Source of the DNA: Pseudomonas mohnii
GTDB lineage: Bacteria > Pseudomonadota > Gammaproteobacteria > Pseudomonadales > Pseudomonadaceae
Assembly (NCBI RefSeq): GCF_900105115.1
Contig: NZ_FNRV01000001.1
Span: 620,001-684,000 of the forward strand
DNA length: 64,000 bases
Reading direction: 5' to 3'
Shown piece by piece: positions 18,771 through 27,259 of the stretch. The position numbers were made by a program, and so were the translations under genes. Position 1 is the first letter of the stretch, and every line of letters begins with the position of its first letter. The notes beneath the pieces are model-generated. The model saw only the letters and a list, made by a program, of their open reading frames with translations. It searched no databases and had not been told where the DNA came from.

Positions 18771-18787
18771 ACTGCGGTGTTGGTGGA

Positions 18788-20206
18788 TTAGCGCACGGCC
18801 ACCGCCTGGGTGGTGGCATCGGTAAAGTCGAAGACTTTGCCGCCCTGGGCCGTGGCGAATTGTTGGGCCTGGCCCTTGAGCAGAAACGCGCTGAGGCGCC
18901 CTTTCGCATCACTGGCAAACCACGCCTGATCCGCCAGCAACTTGATGCCGCTGTCACTGGCCTGGGCATACACCGCGCGGATGTTCCTGCCTTCCTGCTT
19001 GAGGCTGGCCAACGCGGTGAACGCGGCTTCGGCCGATGCGTACTGACGGACTTTCGGTTCGCCACGCACCCAGATCTCGGCCACGTGGCTGAAGTCGGTG
19101 ATGGCTTTGCCGGTGGACGCATCGACCGCTTTGAGCGGGGTTTGCGCGTAGTTGGCCAGTTGCGCGGCGTAGTCCAGGTTCGAGGCCTTGAAGGCAGCGC
19201 GGATGTACTGGTCGTCGATGAAGGTCTTCAAATCGAGCCCGCGATCAGCCTTTTTCAGCAGCTTGAGGGTGTCGATGGCGGTGCCGACGGCCTGGCGATA
19301 TTCCGGTTTCCAGCTCAGGTCGCGGGTCTGCACGCCCAGCGGGCCGTGGAACAGGTAATTGACCTCGGCATCGACCCCGGTGACCTTGGCGATCAGTTCG
19401 CTGTACTTCTCCGGCTCGGCGGCGAGCAACTGATTGGCCTCGAGGCTGGCGCGCAGGTAGGCGACGACGATCTCCGGGTATTTTTTCGCGTAGCTCTGAT
19501 CGACCAGCGCACCGTGGAAGGTCGGTGCCCCGGCCTCGGAACCGTCATAGATCTTGCGTGCGAAGCCCCGGCTCGGGAACAGCTCGGCGAACGGCACGAA
19601 GTCGGCATGGGCGTCGATCTTGCCGGCCTGCAAGGCGGAGCCGGCGACTTCCGGTGGCTGGGCAATGATGTTCACGTCTTTGAGCGGGTCCCATCCCTGG
19701 GCCGCCACGGCACGCAGCAACATGCCATGGGCGGTCGAGGCGAACGGCACGGAAATGGTCTTGCCCTTCAGCTCGGCCAGCGACTGCACGCCCGAGGCGC
19801 TCGGCACGACGATGCCGTTGCCACTGCCCTTGATGCTGCCCGACAGCACGCTGATGAACAGGCTGTGCTTGCCCGCCGTTTCGAACGCCACACCGTTGAA
19901 CGAACCGGGGAAATCGGCCATGGCGCCGAAGTCGAGTTTGCCGGCAACCATCTCGTTGGTCAGGGGCGCGCCGCTGGTGAAGTTTTTCCACTCCACGTCG
20001 TACTTCGCGTCCTTGTATTGCCCGTCGTGGGGCAGGTATTTGTCGAGCAGGCCCAGTTCGCGGATCAACAGACCGCCAGCGGCGCAGTTGATCGTGGTGT
20101 CCTGGGTGCCGATGGCAATGCGGATGGTCTCGGCCGAGGCCGACAAGGTGAATGAAGCCAGTACCAGACCGGCCAATGCTGCACGCAGCGATGTTGGCAA
20201 AACCAT
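18788..20206 (-). CDS. ABC transporter substrate-binding protein, NitT/TauT type
   Basis: 472-residue periplasmic binding protein of the SsuA/TauA/NMT1-like superfamily, longer than the usual 320-350 residues of TauA/SsuA. The start at 20206 has GAGGGG just upstream and gives a clean signal peptide (MVLPTSLRAALAGLVLASFT, cleavage after ASA). The mature part opens ETIRIAIGTQDTTINCAAGG. It lies first in the importer part of the operon. The extra C-terminal 100 residues (the region on FSHVAEIWVRGEPKVRQYA and beyond) are not typical and may define a subfamily. Confidence 0.88.
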   Translation of the reverse strand: MVLPTSLRAALAGLVLASFTLSASAETIRIAIGTQDTTINCAAGGLLIRELGLLDKYLPHDGQYKDAKYDVEWKNFTSGAPLTNEMVAGKLDFGAMADFPGSFNGVAFETAGKHSLFISVLSGSIKGSGNGIVVPSASGVQSLAELKGKTISVPFASTAHGMLLRAVAAQGWDPLKDVNIIAQPPEVAGSALQAGKIDAHADFVPFAELFPSRGFARKIYDGSEAGAPTFHGALVDQSYAKKYPEIVVAYLRASLEANQLLAAEPEKYSELIAKVTGVDAEVNYLFHGPLGVQTRDLSWKPEYRQAVGTAIDTLKLLKKADRGLDLKTFIDDQYIRAAFKASNLDYAAQLANYAQTPLKAVDASTGKAITDFSHVAEIWVRGEPKVRQYASAEAAFTALASLKQEGRNIRAVYAQASDSGIKLLADQAWFASDAKGRLSAFLLKGQAQQFATAQGGKVFDFTDATTQAVAVR

Positions 20207-20334
20207 GGTGAATCCCCTCGAATCATTTATAGGATGTTCGTCTCCGCCACGATCAGGGCGTGGTGGGAAACGAGGGGTGTTTTCAAGCAGCGTCCGGGGG
20301 TGGCCGGATGGCTTTGGGGTTGTTTGTACCGGCC

Positions 20335-20398
20335 TCATCGCGAGCAAGTTTCGTGGGTGCAGACAGAGACACTGTGGGAGCGAGCTTGCTCGCGATGG
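20335..20398. repeat. REP pair
   Basis: Partly decayed inverted REP pair, CATCGCGAGCAAGTTTCG at 20335 and GAGCGAGCTTGCTCGCG ending near 20394, in the gap between the ferredoxin gene and the binding-protein gene. It separates the redox half of the cluster from the importer half. Confidence 0.8.
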
Positions 20399-20409
20399 CG
20401 TCCTGTCAT

Positions 20410-20655
20410 TCAGCGCAACAAATAAGGGATGTCTACTTTCACCGCCCCGGTCGGGCAGTCCTTCTCACAGGGCATGCAGTACCAGCATTCATCGAAAGCC
20501 ATGTAGGCCTTTTGCGTGGCCGGGTTGATGGCCAGCAAGTCCATCGGGCAAACGTCGACGCACACGGTGCAGCCTTTGTGGGCGATGCACAGGTCCTCAT
20601 CGACGGTGACCGGCGCGTTGGAACGGAAGAAGATTTCCTGGGGTTGATAGGCCAT
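20410..20655 (-). CDS. AprB-like 4Fe-4S ferredoxin
   Basis: 81-residue dicluster ferredoxin. Start at 20655 (MAYQPQEIFFRSNAPV). Eight cysteines form two cluster sites: CIAHKGCTVCVDVCP near residues 23-37 and CWYCMPCEKDCP near 57-68. The spacing in the first motif is the longer AprB-like pattern. The gene follows the AprA-like flavoprotein with 26 bases between, so the pair probably forms one electron-transfer complex, as AprA and AprB do in adenylylsulfate reductase. Soluble, cytoplasmic by lack of a signal. Confidence 0.9.
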   Translation of the reverse strand: MAYQPQEIFFRSNAPVTVDEDLCIAHKGCTVCVDVCPMDLLAINPATQKAYMAFDECWYCMPCEKDCPTGAVKVDIPYLLR

Positions 20656-20681
20656 ATTCGGTCTCTCTTTTGTTGACGGCA

Positions 20682-22412
20682 TCAAGCCGCATCGGCACCG
20701 ACCCGCAAGCGGTCGTAGGCCTGCATTTCATCGGCGTCGAGGGGGATGATGTAAGGCTCGACGGCTTTCTTGAAACTGGTCATCAGGCCGTTTTCGTCCT
20801 TCTTCAGGTGGCAATGGCAGAACCAGTCGTTGTCGTTGCGTTGCGGGTGATCGACCCGATAGTGGTAAAGCCCCCAGCGACTTTCGGCGCGGAACAACGA
20901 GGCCCGGGCGGCCATTTCGGCGCAGTCGCGGATCATGCTGACTTCCATGGCACGCATCAGTTCGTGGGCGTTGTGGGCCTTGATCTGATCAAGGTCGCGC
21001 TGGATATCGCTGAAGCGTTGCAGGCCGATTTGCATCTTCTTGGTCACTTTCGGCGGTTGCAGGTAGTCGTTGACGAAGCGCCGCAACTTGTACTCGACCT
21101 GGGCCGGTGGCAGGCCGTGTTCGCGGTCCAGTGGCGCGTAGACTCGTTGTTTCTCGGTTTCGATCTGCGCGGCATCCAGCGCCGAAAACTCACGCCCGGC
21201 GACGAAATCCGCCGCATTGGTCCCGGCAAACCAGCCGTATGTGAACGCGCCGAGCATGTAGTTGTGCGGCACCGCGGCCATGTCCCCCGCCGAGTACAAC
21301 CCCTTGACCGAGGTTTCGGCTCGCTCGTTGACCCAGACGCCCGACGCCGAATGCCCGCTGCAAAAACCGATCTCGGAAATGTGCATCTCGACCATTTGCG
21401 TGCGGTAGTCGGTGCCGCGATTGGCGTGGAACTGGCCGCGACTCGGGCGTTCGTTGCTGTGCAGGATCTCTTCGATGTTCTGGATGGTTTCCTCGGCCAG
21501 GTGATCGAGTTTGAGGAACACCGGGCCGTTGCCGCTTTCCAGTTCCTGGTGGAACTCCCACATCATCTGCCCGCTCCAGTAGTCGCACTCGATGAAGCGT
21601 TCGCCCTTGTTGTTGGCGGTGTAGCCGCCCAGCGGGCCGGTGACATAGGCGCAGGCCGGGCCGTTGTAGTCCTTGATCAGCGGGTTGATCTGGAAGCATT
21701 CCAGGTTCGCCAGTTCAGCCCCGGCGTGATAGGCCATGGCGTAGCCGTCGCCGGCATTGGTCGGGTTTTCGTAGGTGCCCATCAAATAACCCGAGGACGG
21801 CAGTCCCAGACGTCCGGCCGCGCCGCACGCCAGGATCACTGCCTTGGCCTTGATCACATGGAAGTCGGCCGTGCGGCAGTCGAAGCCCATTACCCCGTTG
21901 ACCGCGCCCTCTTCGTCCTTGAGCAAACGGGTACAGACCAGGCGATTGGTGATGCTCACCCGCGCCCGCTTCAACTGGCGATACAGCACTTTCTTGATGT
22001 CGTGCCCTTCCGGCATCGGAAGCACGTAGGCGCCCATGTGGTGGACCTTTTTCACCGCGTAGTCGCCGGTTTCGTCTTTCTCGAACTTCACACCCCAGCG
22101 GTCCAGTTGCGAGAGGGTTTCGAAGCTGTGGGTCGCATAGGCGTAGACCGCTGCCTGGTTGACGATGCCGTCGTTGGCGATGGTGATTTCCTTGGTGTAC
22201 TGCTCCGGCGTCGAGTGGCCGGGGATGATCGCGTTGTTCAGGCCGTCCATGCCCATGCTGATCGCGCCGCTGCGCTTGACGTTGGCCTTGTCGATCAACA
22301 GCACCCGCAGATCACGGTTGTGTTCCTTGGCCTTGATCGCCGCCATGGGCCCGGCGGTGCCACCGCCGATCACGACGATGTCGTATTCCTGCTCCAACGT
22401 GTTTCGGCTCAT
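20682..22412 (-). CDS. AprA-like FAD flavoprotein (succinate dehydrogenase/fumarate reductase superfamily)
   Basis: 576-residue FAD-binding oxidoreductase. The Rossmann motif DIVVIGGGTAGPMAAIKA covers residues 11-28; RSGAISMGMDGLNNAI near 48-63 and the FAD-contact region near residues 200-240 (ILACGAAGRLG) resemble adenylylsulfate reductase alpha chain. The capping domain and helical C-terminal region are complete. The start overlaps the GntR stop by 4 bases and the AprB-like ferredoxin follows. Co-occurrence with a sulfonate-type importer hints at organosulfur metabolism, but the reaction is unknown and no sulfate-activation genes are present. Confidence 0.85.
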   Translation of the reverse strand: MSRNTLEQEYDIVVIGGGTAGPMAAIKAKEHNRDLRVLLIDKANVKRSGAISMGMDGLNNAIIPGHSTPEQYTKEITIANDGIVNQAAVYAYATHSFETLSQLDRWGVKFEKDETGDYAVKKVHHMGAYVLPMPEGHDIKKVLYRQLKRARVSITNRLVCTRLLKDEEGAVNGVMGFDCRTADFHVIKAKAVILACGAAGRLGLPSSGYLMGTYENPTNAGDGYAMAYHAGAELANLECFQINPLIKDYNGPACAYVTGPLGGYTANNKGERFIECDYWSGQMMWEFHQELESGNGPVFLKLDHLAEETIQNIEEILHSNERPSRGQFHANRGTDYRTQMVEMHISEIGFCSGHSASGVWVNERAETSVKGLYSAGDMAAVPHNYMLGAFTYGWFAGTNAADFVAGREFSALDAAQIETEKQRVYAPLDREHGLPPAQVEYKLRRFVNDYLQPPKVTKKMQIGLQRFSDIQRDLDQIKAHNAHELMRAMEVSMIRDCAEMAARASLFRAESRWGLYHYRVDHPQRNDNDWFCHCHLKKDENGLMTSFKKAVEPYIIPLDADEMQAYDRLRVGADAA

Positions 22413-23161
22413 GCCTGCTCCCCTTTTTGCCGGTCAATCCGCAGGCGGTACTGGAACGCGTCGCCTCGGTAGTAAAGGTGTTCGAAGTCCAGGGGGCGGC
22501 CCTCAGCGTCGTGGGTCAGACGCTCGATGCGCATGATCGGCGAGCCGGGTTCGACGTTCAGCGCCTGGGTCAGGTCGCTGTCGGCCAGCACCGCATCGAT
22601 GGCCAGATCGGCGTGACCGAGGGCCAGGCCGCAGTCGTTTTCGAGGATCAAAAAGATATCGCGGGTGACCAGGTCTGCTTTTTCCAGGCGCTCGCCGATG
22701 GCTTTGGGCAGGTAGGTGATTTCCAGCGAAATCGGCTCGCGATTGATCAACCGTACCCGTTTGATCTGCGCCACGGTTTCACCCTCGGCGACCTGCAAAC
22801 GCTCGGCCACCAGTTTGTCGGCGGCAATGAACTTGAAACTGCGCAGGCGGTTGATCACCTCGTAGCCGCGACCGGTCATGGACTCGGCGAGGCCTTGCAG
22901 GGTGCTGACGTTCTGGAAGGTCTTCGGCTTGGCGACGAAGGTGCCCTTGCCGTGAATCTTGAAAATCAGCCCTTCCTTTTGCAGGTCACCGAGGGCCTGG
23001 CGCACGGTGATGCGGCTGACCTTGAACAGCGCGCCGAGCTCGCTTTCCGAAGGCATCTGGCTGTCTTGCGGGTACTGGCCATCGAGGATGCGGGCGCGCA
23101 GCACATCCCGCAGCTGGGTGTGCAAGGGAACGCTAGTGAGGGATAGAACGTTATCGGTCAT
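22409..23161 (-). CDS. GntR-family regulator (HutC/UTRA type)
   Basis: 250-residue regulator with an N-terminal winged helix (PLHTQLRDVLRARILDGQYP, then SELGALFKVSRITVRQALGDL near residues 40-60) and a C-terminal UTRA ligand-binding domain. I use the ATG at 23161 rather than 23170. It is first in the operon that continues with the AprA-like gene (4-base overlap). A large palindrome stands directly upstream of the start codon, so it very likely represses itself and the redox genes until a ligand binds. Confidence 0.92.
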   Translation of the reverse strand: MTDNVLSLTSVPLHTQLRDVLRARILDGQYPQDSQMPSESELGALFKVSRITVRQALGDLQKEGLIFKIHGKGTFVAKPKTFQNVSTLQGLAESMTGRGYEVINRLRSFKFIAADKLVAERLQVAEGETVAQIKRVRLINREPISLEITYLPKAIGERLEKADLVTRDIFLILENDCGLALGHADLAIDAVLADSDLTQALNVEPGSPIMRIERLTHDAEGRPLDFEHLYYRGDAFQYRLRIDRQKGEQA

Positions 23162-23162
23162 G

Positions 23163-23198
23163 AAGATCACTTGTCATAACGAGTTATGACGTGATCTT
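23163..23198 (-). promoter_or_regulatory. Bipartite palindromic operator of the GntR regulator
   Basis: Two nested inverted repeats share one centre region: inner arms TCATAAC (23174-23180) and GTTATGA (23183-23189) with a 2-base spacer, outer arms AAGATCAC (23163-23170) and GTGATCTT (23191-23198). The inner repeat fits the HutC-type GntR pattern. It lies immediately before the GntR start codon. Confidence 0.85.
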
Positions 23199-23276
23199 AG
23201 AGTTCTAAAGAGAGGGTTGAGAAATACTGTTTGGGAATAAGGTTAGAGCGCACGTTCAACCATGCACTGAAACACC

Positions 23277-23306
23277 TGTGGCGAGGGAGCAAGCTCCCTC
23301 GCCACA
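23277..23306. repeat. Short palindromic repeat (second REP class)
   Basis: Perfect hairpin with 14-base arms: TGTGGCGAGGGAGC (23277-23290) and GCTCCCTCGCCACA (23293-23306). This is a different repeat class from the GCGAGC-type REPs elsewhere in the window. It stands downstream of the DyP peroxidase gene and may terminate it. Confidence 0.85.
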
Positions 23307-23325
23307 ATTGCCAGCTCATGGTCTG

Positions 23326-24213
23326 TCAGCCGATACGCAGTGCACGCAGGTCCAGTCGACCGTCCTTGAGCGGCGGGCACCAGTAATAGCCGCCGGTAAT
23401 CGGCCGGCTGATGCGGTACAAACCGTCGGTGATGCCGTCTTCCAGGCCGCTCATGCGCCGTAGCTGGACTTCGAAGGCGTCAAGGGAAAAACCGAACGCG
23501 AGGAACATCAGGCCAGCGCGGTCACCTTCGATCCACGGCATCGAGCGACGCACGATAAACGCCTCGGGCGCGAAGCTTTCCTGGGCAGTGCGTTTGACGT
23601 GGGCGGAGATCGGCGCGTCATCGAGTTCTTCGTTGTCGCTCAGACGTCGGCCCATGATGTGGTCGGTTTCGTGGGAAGGCAGCGCGTGAAAGCCCTTCAA
23701 ATCGTGCTGCCACTGCTGGATCGCGGCAAAGCTGCCACCGACCGTGCCGTCAGCGCCTTCAGCCACCAGCGCGGCAGCCGCAGCGGCCTCGTCCTGGGGG
23801 TTCTCGGTGCCGTCTTCATAGCCGGTCAGGTCGTGGCCCTCGCGATGGCGGAAGCCTTCGGTCATCTGCACCAGGCGCAAGGCCGGCGCCAATGCCGCTT
23901 CAAGGGCGTTGCTGCGATTGAGCAGTTCACCACGGTCGACGCCATGCAACCAGCACCACAGCGCGTGTTGGGTCGACGGGTTGTCAACGCCCACGCCGGT
24001 CAGCGCAGGAAACACCCGCAGCCCTTCAATGTTGCCGTTCAGAGCCTTGACCAGGGATTCACCAAAGCCGACCACGGCCGACTTGCCGTCCACCAGTCGC
24101 AGCAAATTGTCGAGCGCCGCAGGCAGCGCAGCGGCGGATTCGAGGGCGAAGAACATATGGCGAGCTTGAGGCGGAACTGGGGTGGCGAGAATGCCCGGCT
24201 GGTAATGACTCAT
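23326..24213 (-). CDS. DyP-type haem peroxidase
   Basis: 295-residue dye-decolourising peroxidase (class P/B-like, cytoplasmic by lack of a signal peptide). The hallmark GXXDG motif appears as GYEDGTENP near residue 133-141, with the distal aspartate. The C-terminal haem pocket region DHIMGRRLSDNEELDDAPISAH is present (residues about 190-211). ATG at 24213 is preceded by TTAAGGAG. It stands alone between a REP hairpin and a REPIN. Encapsulin, a common partner of such peroxidases, is not seen nearby. Confidence 0.92.
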   Translation of the reverse strand: MSHYQPGILATPVPPQARHMFFALESAAALPAALDNLLRLVDGKSAVVGFGESLVKALNGNIEGLRVFPALTGVGVDNPSTQHALWCWLHGVDRGELLNRSNALEAALAPALRLVQMTEGFRHREGHDLTGYEDGTENPQDEAAAAAALVAEGADGTVGGSFAAIQQWQHDLKGFHALPSHETDHIMGRRLSDNEELDDAPISAHVKRTAQESFAPEAFIVRRSMPWIEGDRAGLMFLAFGFSLDAFEVQLRRMSGLEDGITDGLYRISRPITGGYYWCPPLKDGRLDLRALRIG

Positions 24214-24538
24214 ATGAACTCCTTAAGAAAGAGCGCGAAGTTTAACCGCAGCACCGGTCGTTGTGTGCGCTCAGGTCAACGTCGAGATACAAGAACTGCG
24301 CAAAGCGGTCTACGCTTGAGGCACAAGATCCAGACCCTCAACCCCTCTACTCTGCCTGTCGCCGCGCGATCGACTCAAAATCCGGGGCATTGAATGTTGA
24401 ATGTAGTAGCGAGTTCGCTCGCGAAAAACCCATAACCGCCGCGGGGCGTCTGATTTTACGCGTTATCGTTCACGACCTTCGCGAGCGAGCCCGTTCCTGC
24501 ATGGCCGGGCTCGCCGACATCTCATACGGGGTAGCAAC
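24214..24538. other. Gene-free stretch with promoters and a REPIN
   Basis: Divergent promoter region of 325 bases between the DyP peroxidase and the GapN-like gene. Its second half (24402-24504) is a decayed REPIN, TAGTAGCGAGTTCGCTCGCG and an inverted copy. I see no credible small gene in it. Confidence 0.7.
24402..24504. repeat. Decayed REPIN
   Basis: REP half GCGAGTTCGCTCGCGAAAAA at 24409 and inverted half TTCGCGAGCGAGCCCGTTCC ending near 24498. Both halves carry substitutions compared with the canonical copies, so this is an older insertion. Confidence 0.75.
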
Positions 24539-26164
24539 ATGACCACAGCGAATATCCTTGGCAATCTGTTTCCCGAAGCCGGCAGCATCCCGGAAAAATA
24601 CCGCCTCGACGGCCCGACCGAGCAGCGTGAATACCTGGTCGATGGCGTACTGAAAAACTGGCCTGGCCCCCTCGCCCAGGTCCGCAGCCCGGTGTATTTC
24701 AGTGGCCCGAATGGCGATGAGCAAGTCATCCTCGGCAGCACGCCACTGCTCGATGCCGAGACCGCCTTGACCGCCCTCGACGCCGCCGTCCGCGCTTATG
24801 ACCGCGGCCAGGGGTTGTGGCCGACCCTGCGTGTGGCCGAGCGCATCCAGCATGTCGAGACCTTCCTCAAGCACATGCGCGAACAGCGCGAGGCGGTGGT
24901 CAAGTTGCTGATGTGGGAAATCGGCAAAAACCTGAAGGACTCGGAAAAAGAGTTCGACCGCACCTGCGATTACATCGTTGACACCATCAACGCCCTCAAG
25001 GAGCTCGACCGCCGCTCCAGCCGCTTCGAACTGGAGCAGGACACCCTTGGCCAGATCCGCCGCGTACCGATGGGCGTGGCCTTGTGCATGGGACCCTACA
25101 ACTACCCGCTGAACGAAACCTTCACCACGCTGATTCCGGCGCTGATCATGGGCAACACCGTGGTGTTCAAACCGGCCAAACTCGGCGTGCTGTTGATTCG
25201 TCCATTGCTGGAAGCCTTCCGCGACAGCTTTCCGGCCGGGGTGATCAACGTCATTTACGGCAGCGGTCGCGAGACCGTCAGCGCCCTGATGGCCAGTGGC
25301 AAGATCGATATTTTTGCCTTCATCGGCACCAACAAAGCCGCGAGCGACCTGAAGAAGCTCCATCCAAAACCTCACCGTTTGCGCGCAGCGCTGGGCCTGG
25401 ATGCGAAGAATCCCGGCATCGTCTTGCCGGAAGTGGATCTGGACAATGCGGTCAATGAAGCGGTCACCGGTTCCCTGTCGTTCAATGGCCAGCGCTGCAC
25501 GGCGCTGAAAATCCTCTTTGTCCACGAAGACGTGGTTGAGCGCTTCATCGAGAAATTCAACGCCAAACTCGCCACGCTCAAACCCGGCATGCCGTGGGAA
25601 AGCGGCGTAGCCCTGACGCCGTTGCCGGAGTCGGGCAAGGTCGCCTACCTGCATGCACTGGTGGCGGATGCCGTTGAAAAAGGCGCGCAGGTGGTCAACC
25701 CCCATGGCGGCGAGGCCCGTGCGTCGTTCTTCTATCCCGCGGTGCTGTACCCGGTGACGCCGCAAATGCGCGTCTATCAGGAAGAACAGTTCGGCCCGGT
25801 GGTGCCGATCGTGCCGTACCGACACCTGGATACGGTGATCGATTACGTCCTGGAGTCGGACTTCGGCCAGCAGTTGAGCATCTTCGGCACCAACCCGGTG
25901 GCGGTCGGACGTCTGGTGGACACCTTTGCCAACCAGGTCGGACGCATCAACCTCAACGCCCAATGCCAGCGCGGCCCCGACACCTACCCGTTCAACGGCC
26001 GCAAGAACTCGGCCGAGGGCACATTGTCGGTGCATGATGCCCTGCGGGTGTTTTCGATCCGGACGCTGGTCGCCACCAAATTCCAGGAGAGCAACAAGGA
26101 CCTCATCAGCGAGATCATCAGCGGCCGCAGTTCAAGCTTCCTGACCACCGATTACATTTTCTGA
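24539..26164 (+). CDS. GapN-like NADP-dependent aldehyde dehydrogenase
   Basis: 541-residue aldehyde dehydrogenase that most resembles non-phosphorylating glyceraldehyde-3-phosphate dehydrogenases. The NAD(P) region reads GPYNYPLNE (about residue 184) and VFKPAKLG (about 209). The catalytic cysteine is in FNGQRCTALK (about 320). The usual catalytic glutamate motif LELGGKNP reads LGLDAKNP near residue 284, so that glutamate is glycine here. GapN would make 3-phosphoglycerate and NADPH directly; with this change, that activity is uncertain. The FUSC gene follows on the same strand. Confidence 0.82.
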   Translation: MTTANILGNLFPEAGSIPEKYRLDGPTEQREYLVDGVLKNWPGPLAQVRSPVYFSGPNGDEQVILGSTPLLDAETALTALDAAVRAYDRGQGLWPTLRVAERIQHVETFLKHMREQREAVVKLLMWEIGKNLKDSEKEFDRTCDYIVDTINALKELDRRSSRFELEQDTLGQIRRVPMGVALCMGPYNYPLNETFTTLIPALIMGNTVVFKPAKLGVLLIRPLLEAFRDSFPAGVINVIYGSGRETVSALMASGKIDIFAFIGTNKAASDLKKLHPKPHRLRAALGLDAKNPGIVLPEVDLDNAVNEAVTGSLSFNGQRCTALKILFVHEDVVERFIEKFNAKLATLKPGMPWESGVALTPLPESGKVAYLHALVADAVEKGAQVVNPHGGEARASFFYPAVLYPVTPQMRVYQEEQFGPVVPIVPYRHLDTVIDYVLESDFGQQLSIFGTNPVAVGRLVDTFANQVGRINLNAQCQRGPDTYPFNGRKNSAEGTLSVHDALRVFSIRTLVATKFQESNKDLISEIISGRSSSFLTTDYIF

Positions 26165-26211
26165 GGAATACCGACCTGAGCCAGTCCAGAGCCCTTCAAC
26201 TGCCACCGCTG

Positions 26212-27252
26212 TTGCGCCGATTGCTGCGTCCGTTGCTGGACCCGTACCGGCGCTATCGTCATGCCAGGGTCATCCACGCCGTGCGGGTGTCACTGGGGTT
26301 GCTGGCGTCGATCCTGCTGACCACCGGCATCCACCTACCCCACGGCGAGTGGGCATCGGTGACGATGCTGGTGGTGATCGGCGGCTTGCAACACCACGGC
26401 AACATCGGCAAAAAATCCGCCGAGCGGGCCATCGGTACCCTGGTCGGGGCGACGATCGGCCTGGTCCTGGTGGTGCAACAGGCGTGGCTTGGCATGCCTT
26501 GGCTGACCTATTTCGCCATGGCGGTGATTTGCGGATTTTTCTCGTACCACGCCATCGGCAAGGGCGGTTATACGGCCCTGCTGGCCGCCATTACCGTATT
26601 CATCGTCGCAGGTCATGGTGATAATCCGGTTTCCGACGGGCTGTGGCGCGGGGTCGATATCCTCATCGGTATTGCACTGGCCCTGGCGTTTTCCTTCGCC
26701 CTGCCGCTGTACGCGGTCTATTCCTGGCGCTACAACCTGGCCGATGCCTTGCGTGATTGCGCGACGATCTACGGACGCATCATCAACGGTCAACCGGTCA
26801 CGGCGGACGAACATCTCAAGCTCATGGGGCGCCTGAACACGGTGATGGTGCAGTTGCGCTCACTGATGCCGTCGGTGTCCAAGGAAGTGAAGATTTCCAT
26901 GACCGAACTCGATGCCATCCAGCGTCACTTGCGCATGTGCGTGAGCACACTGGAGATTCTTGGCAACACCCGGCCGGATGCCAGTGACCCGGACGCCATG
27001 GCTCATTTGCAATCGGCGCTGAGGGCGGAACATCGACTGATTCGCGTGCAGTTGATCGGCATGGCCCGGGCACTGAAATCCGGCGTGTCCCAGCGGCTCG
27101 GGCGGCCTGTTGAAGGGCTGCCGGATTCGAGCCTGGACACACCGGTCTATAGCTCGCTGGACGGTTATCGTTTGCTGGTCCGGCAGTTGGCGGCCAACAT
27201 CGGTGAGATGCGCCAGCGCCTGGCGAAGACTGCGCCGCGCTGGAACATTTGA
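26212..27252 (+). CDS. FUSC-family inner-membrane protein
   Basis: 346-residue membrane protein of the FUSC/aromatic-acid exporter-like family (compare YccS, AaeB). Six hydrophobic segments fill residues 20-175, including SVTMLVVIGGLQHHGNIGKKS, the family's conserved first-loop region; a cytoplasmic helical half follows. The start is uncertain: TTG at 26212, a CTG at 26176 with GAGGA upstream, or a later GTG at 26284. It lies close after the GapN-like gene, with the convergent DMT exporter 7 bases from its stop. Confidence 0.78.
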   Translation: MRRLLRPLLDPYRRYRHARVIHAVRVSLGLLASILLTTGIHLPHGEWASVTMLVVIGGLQHHGNIGKKSAERAIGTLVGATIGLVLVVQQAWLGMPWLTYFAMAVICGFFSYHAIGKGGYTALLAAITVFIVAGHGDNPVSDGLWRGVDILIGIALALAFSFALPLYAVYSWRYNLADALRDCATIYGRIINGQPVTADEHLKLMGRLNTVMVQLRSLMPSVSKEVKISMTELDAIQRHLRMCVSTLEILGNTRPDASDPDAMAHLQSALRAEHRLIRVQLIGMARALKSGVSQRLGRPVEGLPDSSLDTPVYSSLDGYRLLVRQLAANIGEMRQRLAKTAPRWNI

Positions 27253-27259
27253 CGCCTGA

